DNA of 64,000 bases from Natrinema gelatinilyticum (GCF_024266705.1 NZ_CP100756.1:496001-560000), one strand, 5' to 3'; numbered from the stretch's first letter, positions 15,991 to 25,550 are shown. Numbers and translations: made by a program. The notes: generated by a model from the letters alone, not told the origin.

Positions 15991-16067
15991 AACGAGTTCC
16001 GAGTCCCTCACCCGTGGAAGACGAGTTCTTCGACAGCTACAAACGGCGCATCGTCCCAGTTCGTGGT

Positions 16068-17069
16068 ATGCCCGGCAAGGTGAGCCCGGACGACCTTCTC
16101 GCGCACGTCTTCGAGCGGACGGGGGCGGCCGAGTCCGACGAGACGGTACTGCAGGGGCCCGCGGACGGCGAGGACGCCGCGGCGATCGACTGGCCCGACG
16201 GCGACGGCACGCTCGTGGTCAGCTCCGATCCGATCTCGCTCGCGGCCTCGCAAGTCGGACGACTCGGCGTCCCCGTCGCGACCAACGACGTCGCGGTGTC
16301 GGGGGCCGACCCGCGCTGGCTGACCGCCGTCCTCCTCCTCCCGACTGGGACCGACGAGCGCACGCTCGAGGCCATCACCCGCGACCTCGACGACGCCGCC
16401 CGGGAGATCGGCGCGTCGATCGTCGGCGGCCACTCCGAGTACGTCGACCGGCTCGAGCGCCCGCTACTCTCCCTGACGGCGATGGGAACGACCGATCGAT
16501 TCGTCCCGACCGCGGGTGCGGAGGCCGGCGATGCCATCGTCCTCACCAAGGCGGCGGGGATCGAGGGAACGGCGATCCTCGGGGCCGACTTCGGCGAAGA
16601 ACTCGGAGTCGACCCCGACGTCTGCGAGCGCGCCGAAGCGTTCCTCGAGGAGATCAGCGTCGTTCCCGACGCCCGTGTCGTCCGTGAGTACGCGACCGCG
16701 ATGCACGACCCGACCGAAGGCGGTGTCACAGCGGGGCTCCTCGAGGTGGCTCGGGCTTCGAACGTCCGACTCGAAGTAGATCGCGACGCCGTGGCGATAC
16801 GCGAGGAGACGGAACGGCTGTGCGAGGCAGCCGACGTCGACCCCTTGCGAATTTTCGGCTCCGGTGCGCTGATCGCGACCGTTCCCGCGAACGAACTGGA
16901 CGACTGTCTCGCGTCCCTCGACGAAACGGGACTCGAGGCAGCCGAGATCGGGACCGTCTGTGAACTCGACGGTGAGGTACCGGAACTCCTGCTCGGCACT
17001 GACTCGATCACGGAGCCAGTCGAGGACGACCTCTATCCGCTCTGGGAGGCGGCCGACGACGGGCAGTGA
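16068..17069 (+). CDS. AIR synthase-related protein (HypE/PurM-like fold)
   Basis: This is a 333-residue protein of the PurM/HypE/ThiL/SelD ATP-binding superfamily. It shows ATNDVAVSGADPRWLTAVLL, the family motif with an Asp pair, then GGHSEY, GDAIVLTKAAGIEGTAIL, MHDPTEGGVTAGLLEVARAS and RIFGSGALIATVP. MHDPTEGG is the HypE-type glycine-rich motif. No hydrogenase genes are near, and haloarchaea usually lack hydrogenases, so the true substrate is unknown. An upstream in-frame GTG at 16014 is possible, but ATG at 16068 begins right before MPGKVSPDDLL, the normal start region. Confidence 0.85.
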   Translation: MPGKVSPDDLLAHVFERTGAAESDETVLQGPADGEDAAAIDWPDGDGTLVVSSDPISLAASQVGRLGVPVATNDVAVSGADPRWLTAVLLLPTGTDERTLEAITRDLDDAAREIGASIVGGHSEYVDRLERPLLSLTAMGTTDRFVPTAGAEAGDAIVLTKAAGIEGTAILGADFGEELGVDPDVCERAEAFLEEISVVPDARVVREYATAMHDPTEGGVTAGLLEVARASNVRLEVDRDAVAIREETERLCEAADVDPLRIFGSGALIATVPANELDDCLASLDETGLEAAEIGTVCELDGEVPELLLGTDSITEPVEDDLYPLWEAADDGQ

Positions 17070-17417
17070 TTCGGTCTCGGCGTACCACCCCGGGGAGACA
17101 TAGCTGATCACCATGGCGTCCCGAAACGTTGCGCTTCCGTCCTCGAGTCGCATCTGTGGGCCACCGTTCGTTCGTCCGGAGCGTGAACGTTCGTTTTGGC
17201 GTGTCAGTCTTCGTGAGATGCGGGTCGCCCCGATCGAACCGCTGATGAGTAACTCGAGAAACACTGGCGGATCGCCGATAGGGTTCGGTCGTGTGACGCA
17301 CGCGTCCGGTCGGTGGTGCTATCTCAGCGGTGGATCGGCGGACGTCACTGCCACTATTTCCCAAAGGGCTTTGGGACAAAGGTAACGATCGAATCCCGAT
17401 TACCATGATAGGTTGCA
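17070..17417. other. Intergenic region upstream of the HTH_10 regulator
   Basis: No gene is supported. Just before the next gene (about 17355-17385) there is the near-palindrome CCCAAAGGGCTTTGGG followed by ACAAAGG. It is a possible operator or promoter element for the regulator, perhaps autoregulatory. Confidence 0.45.
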
Positions 17418-18134
17418 ATGACTGAACAGCGACGGAGCGATCGGTCGGCGTCCGTCCGAGAAATCGAGTTCGACGTCTCCGCTGCGGCGTATCCGTTCGT
17501 CGTCGTCTCCGAGACGGCCGACTGTCGAATCGAACTGGCGGAGATGTTGCCCCGTGACGACGGGCAGTACGTCGAGTTCTTCACCGTCACCGACGCTGCT
17601 GCATCGAGAATTCTCGACGTTGCGGACGAGAACGACGTCGACATCCGTCTTCTCAGCGAACACCCGAACGGCGGATTGTTCGAGTTCCACGTCGATTCGT
17701 CGTCTCCAACCGTAATGCTCGCTGAGCTTGGGGCGCTTCTGCGGGTCGTCCAGGGCGTCGACGGTACCGGACGAATCATCGCTGAAGTCCCGCCACGATA
17801 CGACGAGGTCGAGATCGTCGATGCGTTTCTCGAGGAAAACCCGAACGCGGAACTCGCGGCGAAGCGCGACAAAGACGAACTGGAACCGCTGTTCAGTCAG
17901 ACCGCGTTCCGACAGAAACTTCACGCCCGGCTCACCGAGCGACAACACGAAGTGCTCGAGGCCGCGTTCGACGCCGGGTACTACGACTGGCCCCGCAAGT
18001 GCTCGGGCGAAGATGTCGCGGCTGAACTCGGGATCACCTCACCGACCTTTTCACAGCATATCCACGCTGCCGAACGAAAACTCCTCACGATGCTGTTCGA
18101 GGAACCGCAGAGCGGATCTCACCCACGTGAGTGA
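17418..18134 (+). CDS. Bacterio-opsin activator-type HTH (HTH_10) regulator
   Basis: This is a 238-residue predicted DNA-binding protein. The N-terminal two thirds form the domain found before HTH_10 in haloarchaeal Bat-like regulators (VREIEFDVSAAAYPFVVVSE through AELGALLRVVQGVDGTGRII). The C-terminal HTH_10 domain reads LTERQHEVLEAAFDAGYYDW, then CSGEDVAAELGITSPTFSQH and IHAAERKLL. Such proteins control haloarchaeal metabolic genes. The target is unknown. ATG at 17418 is chosen from domain start and the palindrome-rich promoter ahead. It has no obvious operon partner. Confidence 0.87.
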   Translation: MTEQRRSDRSASVREIEFDVSAAAYPFVVVSETADCRIELAEMLPRDDGQYVEFFTVTDAAASRILDVADENDVDIRLLSEHPNGGLFEFHVDSSSPTVMLAELGALLRVVQGVDGTGRIIAEVPPRYDEVEIVDAFLEENPNAELAAKRDKDELEPLFSQTAFRQKLHARLTERQHEVLEAAFDAGYYDWPRKCSGEDVAAELGITSPTFSQHIHAAERKLLTMLFEEPQSGSHPRE

Positions 18135-18224
18135 TCGAGGGGGTGAGAAAGAACGATCGAGACACCGAGAGATCGAGAGAGAACGAAATCGGTTTCGAAG
18201 TCGGCACTGTCACAGATGCCTTCG

Positions 18225-18539
18225 CTACTCGAGTCGCTCGACGTCGATCCGTCCCTCGGCATCGACGGTAACCTTACAGCGTTCGAATCGGAACGATATC
18301 GTTCGCGGGCGAGCACCCGGTTTCCCGTGGGTCAGGAATCGGTCTAACGCGTCGGGGTCGATGGCGTCGTACAACGGTCGAATGCTCGTCACTTCCCTTC
18401 CGGTAACGTCCGCGACCGCCCGAACGACCGCCGACGACGGACTGTCGACCGATTTCCAATCGCAGTGGACGGTGTAACCCCCGTTTCCGTGATCCTCGCC
18501 ACGCGGATCCGTCGACGGGGACGAATCGTTCCCTGTCAT
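18225..18539 (-). CDS. HalOD1 output-domain protein
   Basis: This is a 104-residue protein. After a Ser/Asp-rich N terminus it shows the HalOD1 layout: DSPSSAVVRAVADVTGREV, DAIDPDALDRFL, then RTISFRFERCKVTVDAEGRI. It is convergent with the HTH_10 gene at 17418-18134, and the two could belong to one signalling theme. The ATG at 18539 is preferred over a longer in-frame start at 18593, because the longer version adds residues without family resemblance. Confidence 0.8.
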   Translation of the reverse strand: MTGNDSSPSTDPRGEDHGNGGYTVHCDWKSVDSPSSAVVRAVADVTGREVTSIRPLYDAIDPDALDRFLTHGKPGARPRTISFRFERCKVTVDAEGRIDVERLE

Positions 18540-18750
18540 CGGATATCCCTCATCCGTACGAGCAACTGATACGAGTGAGTGATATAACTTCACTACCTAC
18601 ATCTCGTGGCTTCGGTTGCGAGCGGTAGCGCCACGACGGCTGATTCTCCGACGGTGGCCAATTCGACACTCGAAGTAACCGACGTCTACCGGACCCACTG
18701 AACGGACGATTTCACGCTATCCGGGTGCTGTGATCGCCCGCCAGCTCTCG

Positions 18751-21633
18751 TCACCGACGCGCCCACTCGAGCATCCGTTCGTAGACAGGATCGGACGCGA
18801 GCGCCCGCGAGTCGCCGACGAGTACGAGGGCGCGTTTGGGCCGGGACAGGGCCACGTTGATCCGGCGGTAATCCTCGAAGATCGGTCCCTCGAGCGAACC
18901 GGTCGCTGTGAAGGAAACGATGATCACCTCCTGGCTCGAGCCCTGGAATCGGTCGACCGTGTCGACCGCGACGTCGTCGGGGACGTGGTTCGAAATTTCC
19001 GAGGCTTGCGCCCTGAAGGGAGCGATGACACCGATCTGAGCGCGCTTGAGGCCCGCCGACTCGTACGCCTCGATTAGATCGGCGATCTGCGCGGCCTCCT
19101 CGCTATCAGTGTACTGACCACGGTCGCCTTCGACGTCGACGAACGAAACCGGATCCCGGAGCAGTTCGGGTAACTCGCCTCGGGAAACGCCCTCGAGATC
19201 GTCGAGGGTTCGGCCTGCAACCTCGGGCGTCGCGGGGCGGAGCTGGCCGTCGTAGAACTCGTTCGACGAGAACACCTGGATGCGCTGGTTCATCCGGTAC
19301 TGGCGATCGAGCATGACGCCGGCCGCAGGGTGGAGGTCGACGAGCCGTTCGAACAGCGATTCGGTGAGGTCCTGGCCGGACGCCACGTCACCGCTCGGCG
19401 AATTCGGGTCGCTCCCGGTCCGGCCCTCAGCGCGAACCACTGGCGGTAGTTGCTCGTGGTCGCCGACGAGGACGAATCGCTCGGCCAGATTGATCGCCGC
19501 ACACGTTCCCGGTTCCGTGAGTTGGGCGGCTTCGTCGACGAGCGCGACGTCGAACGCTTGCTCTTTCATCACCCGCGAGCCGCACGTCGCCGTGGTCGCC
19601 GCGACGATGCGTGCGTTCTGAAGGGTCTTCACTCGGTCGTCGGGGTCCCCCGAGCGCTCGAGGCGATACGATTGCATGTCGTCGCGGACGCCGCTTTCGG
19701 AGCCCACACGGACGACTCGTTCTCCGTCGACCTCGTCCTCGAGTTGGTCGAGAACGGCCTCGAGCGCGTTGTCCACTGCGCGATTCGTAAATGCCGACAG
19801 CAGAACGCGCTCGCCGTGATCGACCATCGCGCGTATGGCGCGGGCGATCGTGTAGGTCTTTCCCGTTCCCGGCGGCCCGTGAATCAGTGCACAGTCCCGC
19901 GCACTCACGGCCTTCCGTACGGCCTCGTTCTGGGCATGGTTATTGCCGATGAACGTTTCGTCGCACGCCCGGAACTCCGGCCCCGCACGTCCGAACAGGA
20001 TGTCCTTGCGCCGCTCGTCACCTTTCAGGAGCGCGTCGTGCATCGCGACGAGCAGCCGGTCGGTCGTCAGCTCCGAGGGATAGACGTCGAGTCGCGTTAC
20101 TTCGACTGGTTCGTCCGCCGTGAGGACGATCTCGTCGCCTCGCAGCCCGCTCGATCCCTCCGCGGACCGTGGCTCTGTGCTTCCGAGCCGCTCGATGTGC
20201 GCTAACTCCGAATCGCCACGAACGGGGTGGCCGTCGCTCGCCAATACCAGATCACCCTCTCGCAGTTTCGACGTCGCACCGCCGGTCCGACGCGCTCTGA
20301 GTTCCCACCGGCCGCCCTCCAGGGGTCGTTTCTCGACGAACTCGAGGTCGATCAGCGCGCGGTCGTCGTCTGCACGCTCCTGTGCGCTTTGCTCCCAGAG
20401 CTTGGCGTACTCGCGGTGGACCGCCCGGCGTTCGTCTTCGATCGCGCGGTAGAATCGATCGAAGTACTCGAGTTCCTCGTCGGGCAGCGACTGCGCGATC
20501 TGGCCGGCTTTGGACTCCTGATCGAGTCGGCCGGAGACAACCATGCAGGTGTCCTGCTCGAAGCAGTACTCGCACTTCGAGTCGGCCTCGTAGCCGGTCG
20601 GGATATCACCTGCCATCTCCATCGCCGCGATCTCGTTGCGCAACCGCACGACGTACTTCAGGAGGCCGTCGCCCATCGCGAACTCCTTCGCCGGGGTGAG
20701 GTCGCCGGTCTCCTCGTTGCGATCGAGCGCCGAGTTCTTCGTATAGAGCAGCGTCCCCGTGTCGACATCGCCCCCGTGTTCTTCGAGCAACAGCGCGTAG
20801 CAGGCGGCCTGAACCTTGTCCTTGAACCGGGGTTCCTTTTGCAGGTTCTTGCCCGTCTTGAGTTCGACGGGGGTGCCCCGGCGGACGGCGTCGGCCCGCC
20901 CACGGATGCCGAACGTTTCGCTGATGAGGAGCTGTTCCGACCGCCAACTGCTCTCTGCGGGCCTGAATTCCCGTTTCGTGCTGTCGGCGGCAGTAGCCGC
21001 CCCGTCCTCGGCGGCCAACCGGCCCTGCTCGAGCCAGCCCTCGATCGCTTTCGCGTTTTCTCGGACGTCTTCGGCGACAGCTTCCGGAGTTTCGCCGAGC
21101 AGCCCGAGTTCGAGCCCCCGCTCCTCGATACGGGCCTCGATCGACTCTTCGCGATCTCGGCCGCGAAGCAGGTCGCCGAAGACCTCGTGGACGAGCGTCC
21201 CTTTCACGACGGGATAATTCAACGGCACCCCGGAGAGCTTGTTCAGGTAGTACAGCCGGGGGCACTGGACCCAGTTCCGGATCGACGTCACGTTGACGAG
21301 AAACGAGGGCTCCACGACGACGTAGGAGTCGCCCGTCGTCGCGAACTTCGTTTCACCCTGATACTCCTCTTCGCTCGCGTTCGTCACGACCAATTCCATC
21401 CCCGGTTCGAGCAACTCGGCCGACTCGGTCCACTTGTTCCAGAGTGTCACCGTCGTCGTCTCGCGACCGTCGACGACCGCTGACGCCCCCCCGTTTCCTC
21501 GAGTGGGGGGTGTGGGATCGGTTCGTGCGTCGTCGGCCAGCCGAAGCGGGACGTCGGCGAGGTCGGTTTCGCCGTAGCTCGTCGATACCGTCCGCACCTC
21601 GATCTCTCCCGCAACGGTTCCGCGTACGTACAC
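18751..21633 (-). CDS. Dna2-like nuclease-helicase (Cas4-type nuclease fused to SF1 helicase)
   Basis: This 960-residue protein begins with an OB-like segment. It is followed by an iron-sulphur RecB/Cas4-type nuclease with Cys124 (WVQCPRLYYL) and Cys354, Cys357 and Cys363 (CEYCFEQDTC). The nuclease acidic residues are in GIRGRADAV and VELKTGKN. A superfamily 1 helicase follows, with Walker A GPPGTGKT at about residues 586-593, DEAAQLTEP, DRQYRMN, TVDRFQGSSQEV and NVALSRPKRAL. This architecture matches Dna2, which trims flaps and resects DNA ends. The gene stands alone with no CRISPR genes nearby, so a replication and repair role is far more likely than adaptation. Confidence 0.92.
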   Translation of the reverse strand: MYVRGTVAGEIEVRTVSTSYGETDLADVPLRLADDARTDPTPPTRGNGGASAVVDGRETTTVTLWNKWTESAELLEPGMELVVTNASEEEYQGETKFATTGDSYVVVEPSFLVNVTSIRNWVQCPRLYYLNKLSGVPLNYPVVKGTLVHEVFGDLLRGRDREESIEARIEERGLELGLLGETPEAVAEDVRENAKAIEGWLEQGRLAAEDGAATAADSTKREFRPAESSWRSEQLLISETFGIRGRADAVRRGTPVELKTGKNLQKEPRFKDKVQAACYALLLEEHGGDVDTGTLLYTKNSALDRNEETGDLTPAKEFAMGDGLLKYVVRLRNEIAAMEMAGDIPTGYEADSKCEYCFEQDTCMVVSGRLDQESKAGQIAQSLPDEELEYFDRFYRAIEDERRAVHREYAKLWEQSAQERADDDRALIDLEFVEKRPLEGGRWELRARRTGGATSKLREGDLVLASDGHPVRGDSELAHIERLGSTEPRSAEGSSGLRGDEIVLTADEPVEVTRLDVYPSELTTDRLLVAMHDALLKGDERRKDILFGRAGPEFRACDETFIGNNHAQNEAVRKAVSARDCALIHGPPGTGKTYTIARAIRAMVDHGERVLLSAFTNRAVDNALEAVLDQLEDEVDGERVVRVGSESGVRDDMQSYRLERSGDPDDRVKTLQNARIVAATTATCGSRVMKEQAFDVALVDEAAQLTEPGTCAAINLAERFVLVGDHEQLPPVVRAEGRTGSDPNSPSGDVASGQDLTESLFERLVDLHPAAGVMLDRQYRMNQRIQVFSSNEFYDGQLRPATPEVAGRTLDDLEGVSRGELPELLRDPVSFVDVEGDRGQYTDSEEAAQIADLIEAYESAGLKRAQIGVIAPFRAQASEISNHVPDDVAVDTVDRFQGSSQEVIIVSFTATGSLEGPIFEDYRRINVALSRPKRALVLVGDSRALASDPVYERMLEWARR

Positions 21634-21838
21634 AGCATACCGTCACGAGCGAGCGATCAAAAATGCTATCGGTCGCCGGAGAGCGCCCGAACGCGTTCCG
21701 TTAGACCCCAGATCGCGTCCGTTCGCATCGTCTCGGCCTGGTAACTCCGTCTTACCACCGTTTCGGAGGCACTCAACAGATTACGAGCACTGCAACGGAC
21801 AGGGTGTTTTTGAGCGCGTAAAACGTATGCTCGGTGCC

Positions 21839-22414
21839 ATGAGTGACCCCAACGGCGACGATCATCGGACGGGGGGCGGGTCCGAGACCGAACCCAATAC
21901 TGGGGCTGAAACCGAGGACGGACCGACCAGCCGACCCGAGGAGGCGGCCGCCGAGATGGACTCCGGAGCCGGGTTCGGAGATCGAGCCGACGTCGGTCGC
22001 GATCCGCGCGACGAGTCGACACAGATCGCGATCGAGGAACGCCGGCGAAAGACGTCGGTTCTCAGCCTGCTCGTCGTCGGCCTCGGCGCGTGGGTCGTCC
22101 TGTCGGTCCTCGTTTTCGAGGCCATAGCAGCGCCGCTGTGGAACGACGTCCTCGTCGGCCTCGTCGTGATGGCGGCTTCCGGCTATAACTATTACCGGTT
22201 GACCAACGACATCCCGATCAGCACCGCTATCGCGTCGCTGATCGCCATACTCGGCATCTGGCTGGTCGTTTCGACCGCGTTGCTCGGGATGACCGGCGGA
22301 CTGTTCTGGAGTACGCTCGCCGCCGGTCTGTTGATCACCGGCATAGCGGGATACAACGCCTACGAGGCACGCGAAGCGCGGACGGTTGCGACCGAACCCG
22401 GGCCGGGCGCGTAG
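21839..22414 (+). CDS. SPW-repeat membrane protein
   Basis: This is a 191-residue protein. The first 80 residues are acidic and polar. The rest has four predicted membrane helices in two similar pairs: VVGLGAWVVLSVLVFE with DVLVGLVVMAASGYNYYRL, and AILGIWLVVSTALLGM with WSTLAAGLLITGIAGYNAYE. The pairing and the LWNDVL...G and LFWSTL...G pattern match SPW repeats, a small membrane module of unknown function. ATG at 21827 is also possible, but 21839 gives the common MSDP start. Confidence 0.82.
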   Translation: MSDPNGDDHRTGGGSETEPNTGAETEDGPTSRPEEAAAEMDSGAGFGDRADVGRDPRDESTQIAIEERRRKTSVLSLLVVGLGAWVVLSVLVFEAIAAPLWNDVLVGLVVMAASGYNYYRLTNDIPISTAIASLIAILGIWLVVSTALLGMTGGLFWSTLAAGLLITGIAGYNAYEAREARTVATEPGPGA

Positions 22415-22536
22415 TCTCCCTCGAGCCGGCTACACGGCAGTAGCGTCCCTTCGAGCCAGATGCACGGCAAGAGTAAGGGCGACCGTCTGTACGCTCGGCG
22501 AGCCGTCCGTCTGGATATCGCGTGCTCCTCGAACAC

Positions 22537-22621
22537 TGATACGGTCTGCTGTACCGATGTCCCAGTGCAACCACAGGACAGTCGCGGTTGCACCGGCAAT
22601 GACTTACAGTAGTCCGTATGA
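22537..22621 (-). repeat. 85-bp palindromic element, copy A
   Basis: It begins TGATACGGTCTGCTGTA and ends with a near-inverted copy (TACAGTAGTCCGTATGA). Inside is a second inverted pair around GCAACC/GGTTGC. The same element occurs in opposite orientation at 40305-40389, also 85 bp and differing at only a few positions. It lies 10 bases behind the stop of the small membrane protein gene at 22632. Confidence 0.85.
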
Positions 22622-22631
22622 TACCGTAGCC

Positions 22632-22886
22632 TCAGGCTTGCTCGACTCCGTGATCGGCCTCGAGCAAGCGAATACGGAGTTCCGCGGCGTGGTGTCTCAT
22701 CGCGACGACGGCAAACGTCACCATGACGACGGCAAAGCCGATCGCGATGGCTGGCGAAACGCCGTTGACGTAACTGTTGCATAACTGGCCGAGAGCCAGC
22801 ACGATCGGTGCGAGCGTCAGCAGCGAACTCTTCGCTGGTGCGGCGCGAAACAGTTCGACGAACGAGAGTTTGTGGCGGCCGGACAT
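22632..22886 (-). CDS. Small two-helix membrane protein
   Basis: This is an 84-residue unrecognised protein with two predicted membrane helices (SLLTLAPIVLALGQLCNSY and AIAIGFAVVMVTFAVVAM) and a charged C-terminal tail. The ATG at 22886 starts MSGRHKLSFVELFRA. A longer in-frame start exists but adds a Pro/Gly-rich stretch and is not favoured. Its 3' end is followed directly by palindromic element A, which may form its transcript end. Confidence 0.65.
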   Translation of the reverse strand: MSGRHKLSFVELFRAAPAKSSLLTLAPIVLALGQLCNSYVNGVSPAIAIGFAVVMVTFAVVAMRHHAAELRIRLLEADHGVEQA

Positions 22887-23028
22887 GGGGAAAGCGACTG
22901 TTACGTCACCTGGTGGGGGCCGTCGTATTCCTTTTGGTTCGAGCGCCCCGAGGCGGGCGTACAATTCGCCCGCGACATCTTTCGGGTCAATCGATACGTT
23001 CTTTCACCCGGCGTCCCAATCGACCCTT

Positions 23029-23580
23029 ATGCGGATTCGCGAGTGGCAGGACATACTCGAGGACGTCACCGAACGGGACGTCGATCCCGAGGACTGGCGT
23101 GCAGTCGCGGGCGACCGAGCGGGCGGTGTCGGGGAAGACATGTACCTCGCGCATCCACGGGCCGGCGTCTTCTTCCTGAAAACGTACGCGAAAAACCCCT
23201 TCGAGGTTCGCGGCGTCGGGACGCACGTCGCACGCAACCTTGACGACGAGATCGGCTCGTTCCTTCCGGCACGGGACTCGGGCGGCCGCTTTGCGGTCCA
23301 GTCCCCGCCCGAGGACGAAACGCAGGCCGAGACGGTCTCGAAGCGTCTCCAGACCGTCCTCGAGACCCACGCGGACGCGCCGACCCGTCCGCAGGACCTG
23401 TTCGACGACGTGATGGAGGCCGTCGAGAGTCCCGCATTCGGCCCGATGGAGTACGATCAGTACGATCGACCGGACGAACTCGACGACCTCTCGGAGCGGT
23501 TCGAGGAGGCCGAGGAATTGCTGAATACGGAACTCGAGGACCTGATCGAGACCGACGAGGTCGATCGAGGGTTCATGTAA
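23029..23580 (+). CDS. Conserved haloarchaeal protein of unknown function
   Basis: This is a 183-residue soluble, very acidic protein. After MRIREWQDILEDV comes an alpha/beta-like middle (MYLAHPRAGVFFLKTYAKNP) and a long C-terminal helical part rich in Glu (DDLSERFEEAEELLNTELED) that may form a coiled coil. I do not recognise a catalytic motif. The style matches conserved haloarchaeal DUF proteins. ATG at 23029 is chosen over a much longer in-frame extension that reads Arg/Ser-rich shadow sequence. It is followed by a SnoaL-like gene after about 100 bases. Confidence 0.72.
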   Translation: MRIREWQDILEDVTERDVDPEDWRAVAGDRAGGVGEDMYLAHPRAGVFFLKTYAKNPFEVRGVGTHVARNLDDEIGSFLPARDSGGRFAVQSPPEDETQAETVSKRLQTVLETHADAPTRPQDLFDDVMEAVESPAFGPMEYDQYDRPDELDDLSERFEEAEELLNTELEDLIETDEVDRGFM

Positions 23581-23684
23581 ATCGGGACACGTCCCCCGAA
23601 TCCGCCCCGGACGGGCGTGTTTGCGAAACGGTCCATGCGTCTGCGCCCGATGACTCTTTGCAATCGGCCTCCGACCACACGGCC

Positions 23685-24098
23685 ATGGCACCGACCGAAC
23701 GCGCCGAGGAGGTCGTCCACGACTACTACGACGCACTTCGCGACGGCGACCCGCTCGAGCCCTACTTTCTCCAGGACGAATCGACCGTCAAGTTCGGCAT
23801 CAGCGAATCCCTGTTCGGTGGTGCGGACGTGGCCAACGCCCTCGAGGAGCAGACTGAAACGACCGAGAGCTGGACGGTCGTGAGCAGGCACCTCGTAACG
23901 AAGGAATGGGACGGGTTCGCGACGTTCGCCGACGAGGTAACGATGGCCTGGACGGACGCGGAGCGCGGCGATCAAAACCGATTCGATAGCCGATGGAGCG
24001 GCACGCTGATCGAGCGACTGTCGGACCCCGATAGTCAGAACGGTGGTCCGAACTGGCAATTTGCATTGATGCACGTTAGCGCCCCGCACGAACTATGA
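23685..24098 (+). CDS. SnoaL/NTF2-like fold protein
   Basis: This is a 137-residue protein with the small cone-like NTF2/SnoaL pattern: an N-terminal helix (RAEEVVHDYYDALRDGDPL) followed by strands ending in NWQFALMHVSAPHEL. It also resembles the ketosteroid-isomerase-like SnoaL_3 group. No catalytic residues can be assigned with confidence. ATG at 23685 is preferred over an upstream TTG. The stop overlaps the next gene start (ATGA at 24095-24098), so the two are translationally coupled. Confidence 0.75.
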   Translation: MAPTERAEEVVHDYYDALRDGDPLEPYFLQDESTVKFGISESLFGGADVANALEEQTETTESWTVVSRHLVTKEWDGFATFADEVTMAWTDAERGDQNRFDSRWSGTLIERLSDPDSQNGGPNWQFALMHVSAPHEL

Positions 24099-24322
24099 GC
24101 CGCGGTTCCGGTCCCCGTCGCGGTCCCTCACGATGGCGGAATCGAACGGACGGGGCCGATCAACTCAAAGCTGCGTTCGTCCTGCTGGTTGGTCTGTCGG
24201 GCGGGCTAATCGCCCTCCAGAGTGACGCCTCGCTGACGGTCATCGGCGCGGCGATACTAGGAGGTGTCGTCGCCGGTGGCGCGTTGCTGTGGTATCTGCT
24301 CAGAACTTCTACATATCGGTGA
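24095..24322 (+). CDS. Small two-helix membrane protein
   Basis: This 75-residue protein has a basic N terminus (SRGSGPRRGPSRWRNR) and two hydrophobic helices (AAFVLLVGLSGGLIALQ and TVIGAAILGGVVAGGALLWYLL). It is coupled to the SnoaL-like gene by a 4-base overlap. The function is unknown. Confidence 0.7.
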   Translation: MSRGSGPRRGPSRWRNRTDGADQLKAAFVLLVGLSGGLIALQSDASLTVIGAAILGGVVAGGALLWYLLRTSTYR

Positions 24323-24410
24323 TCGGATTTCGACACGGCACTCTTCGCACCGACGTCTCGGCACCGAGCGGTCGTCTCGAGAATCGAGTATCCGAGTATC
24401 CGAGTATCCG

Positions 24411-25367
24411 TTATCGGTCGACGCGCTGGATCCACGTCTCCGGCGCTTCGAGTTCGTCCTGTGACGGGAGGTTCTCCGGGTGCGCCCAGACCAGACTCGC
24501 CGTCTCGAGGCCTCGGACGGTGACGACGTGTTCGAAGAAGGTTTTACCGCGTTCGTACTGACGCTCTTTGAGGCCGAGACCGAGCAGGCGACGGACCAGA
24601 CGCTGGAGCGGACCCCGTCCCTTGCGACGCTGGTCGAGTTTGCGTCGGAGGTCCTCGTACTCGTCGTCGAAGGCGTGATCCATCAGGAGTTCCGCGTACC
24701 CTTCCACGACGGTCATCGCCGCATCGAGGTCCCGGAACGCCTCCCGGTTGAAAGACCCCTCAGAAAGCGTCGCGATCCCGTCTTCCATGCGTTGCTCGAG
24801 GTGACCGGAAAGCCACGGTGCGGCGCCGAATTCGGCGGCGTGGGTCACCTCGTGGAACGCGATCCAGCGGCGGAACCGATCGGAATCGACGTCGAGTTTC
24901 TGGGCGGCCGCGAGGATGTTCGGCCGGACGAAGTACAGCGCGTGGTCGTCCGCTGGCGTCTCGGCGAGCAGCAGCGGGTCGTACTGGCCGAGAACGTTCC
25001 GTCCGAGAAAGGCGAGCATGATGGTCATCGTGCCGGTGTTGATCGTCCGGGCGATGCCGGGGAAGGTTCCGGTGTGGGTCTCGAGGGCGCTCATGACCCG
25101 CTCGAACGTGACGACGTTGGCGTCGATCCAATGGTGGCGATTCTGAATTTCGACGGTCTCGGGGACGTCGAAATCTACGCCCGAAACGGTCCGTACTGCG
25201 TCTCGAGCCTCCCGGACATCGCGGGCGTAGGCCTCCCGTTCACCGGGCTCGAGAGCGAGCGACCCGGGATTCGTGGCCGCCTTGGCGGCGTCGGCGGCCG
25301 ACTGCCAGTCGATTGCGTCGGTCCCAGACGCCCCAGCAACGACCCGGGCGCTGCGATAGAGGTTCAC
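24411..25367 (-). CDS. Zinc-dependent metalloprotease-like protein (zincin, F420-associated family)
   Basis: This 318-residue protein has a zincin motif FHEVTHAAEF (HExxH) in its middle, in the context RRWIAFHEVTHAAEFGAAPW. Further typical segments are RTINTGTMTIMLAFLGRNVLGQYDPLLLAE and the later VVEGYAELLMDHAF, which carries a Glu likely to complete the metal site. The family is often annotated as a coenzyme F420 biosynthesis-associated uncharacterised protein. Its substrate is unknown. No ATG is in place. I favour GTG at 25367 (MNLYRSARVV), while a TTG at 25394 would add nine hydrophobic residues. Confidence 0.82.
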   Translation of the reverse strand: MNLYRSARVVAGASGTDAIDWQSAADAAKAATNPGSLALEPGEREAYARDVREARDAVRTVSGVDFDVPETVEIQNRHHWIDANVVTFERVMSALETHTGTFPGIARTINTGTMTIMLAFLGRNVLGQYDPLLLAETPADDHALYFVRPNILAAAQKLDVDSDRFRRWIAFHEVTHAAEFGAAPWLSGHLEQRMEDGIATLSEGSFNREAFRDLDAAMTVVEGYAELLMDHAFDDEYEDLRRKLDQRRKGRGPLQRLVRRLLGLGLKERQYERGKTFFEHVVTVRGLETASLVWAHPENLPSQDELEAPETWIQRVDR

Positions 25368-25550
25368 GACTATGGATATGGGAAGGAAGCGCAAAAGCGT
25401 TCGGCTCGGTTCCCTCGCGTACGATGCCCCGACGCCGTCGGTCAGCTGGAGGTCGATACGTTCCTCGTCCAGGGCTGACTCTCGCGTCGATGGTGTGAGG
25501 AGTGCCGTTCGGCCCGACGTTGAGCCGGTCTCCCCTCGGACCGACGGGGC

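Noticed and set aside
20227..21483. A 418-residue plus-strand open frame
   Set aside because: Shadow of the Dna2-like gene on the minus strand.
18751..21633. CRISPR-linked Cas4
   Set aside because: The nuclease part resembles Cas4 but is fused to a full SF1 helicase, as in Dna2. No array or other cas genes are present.
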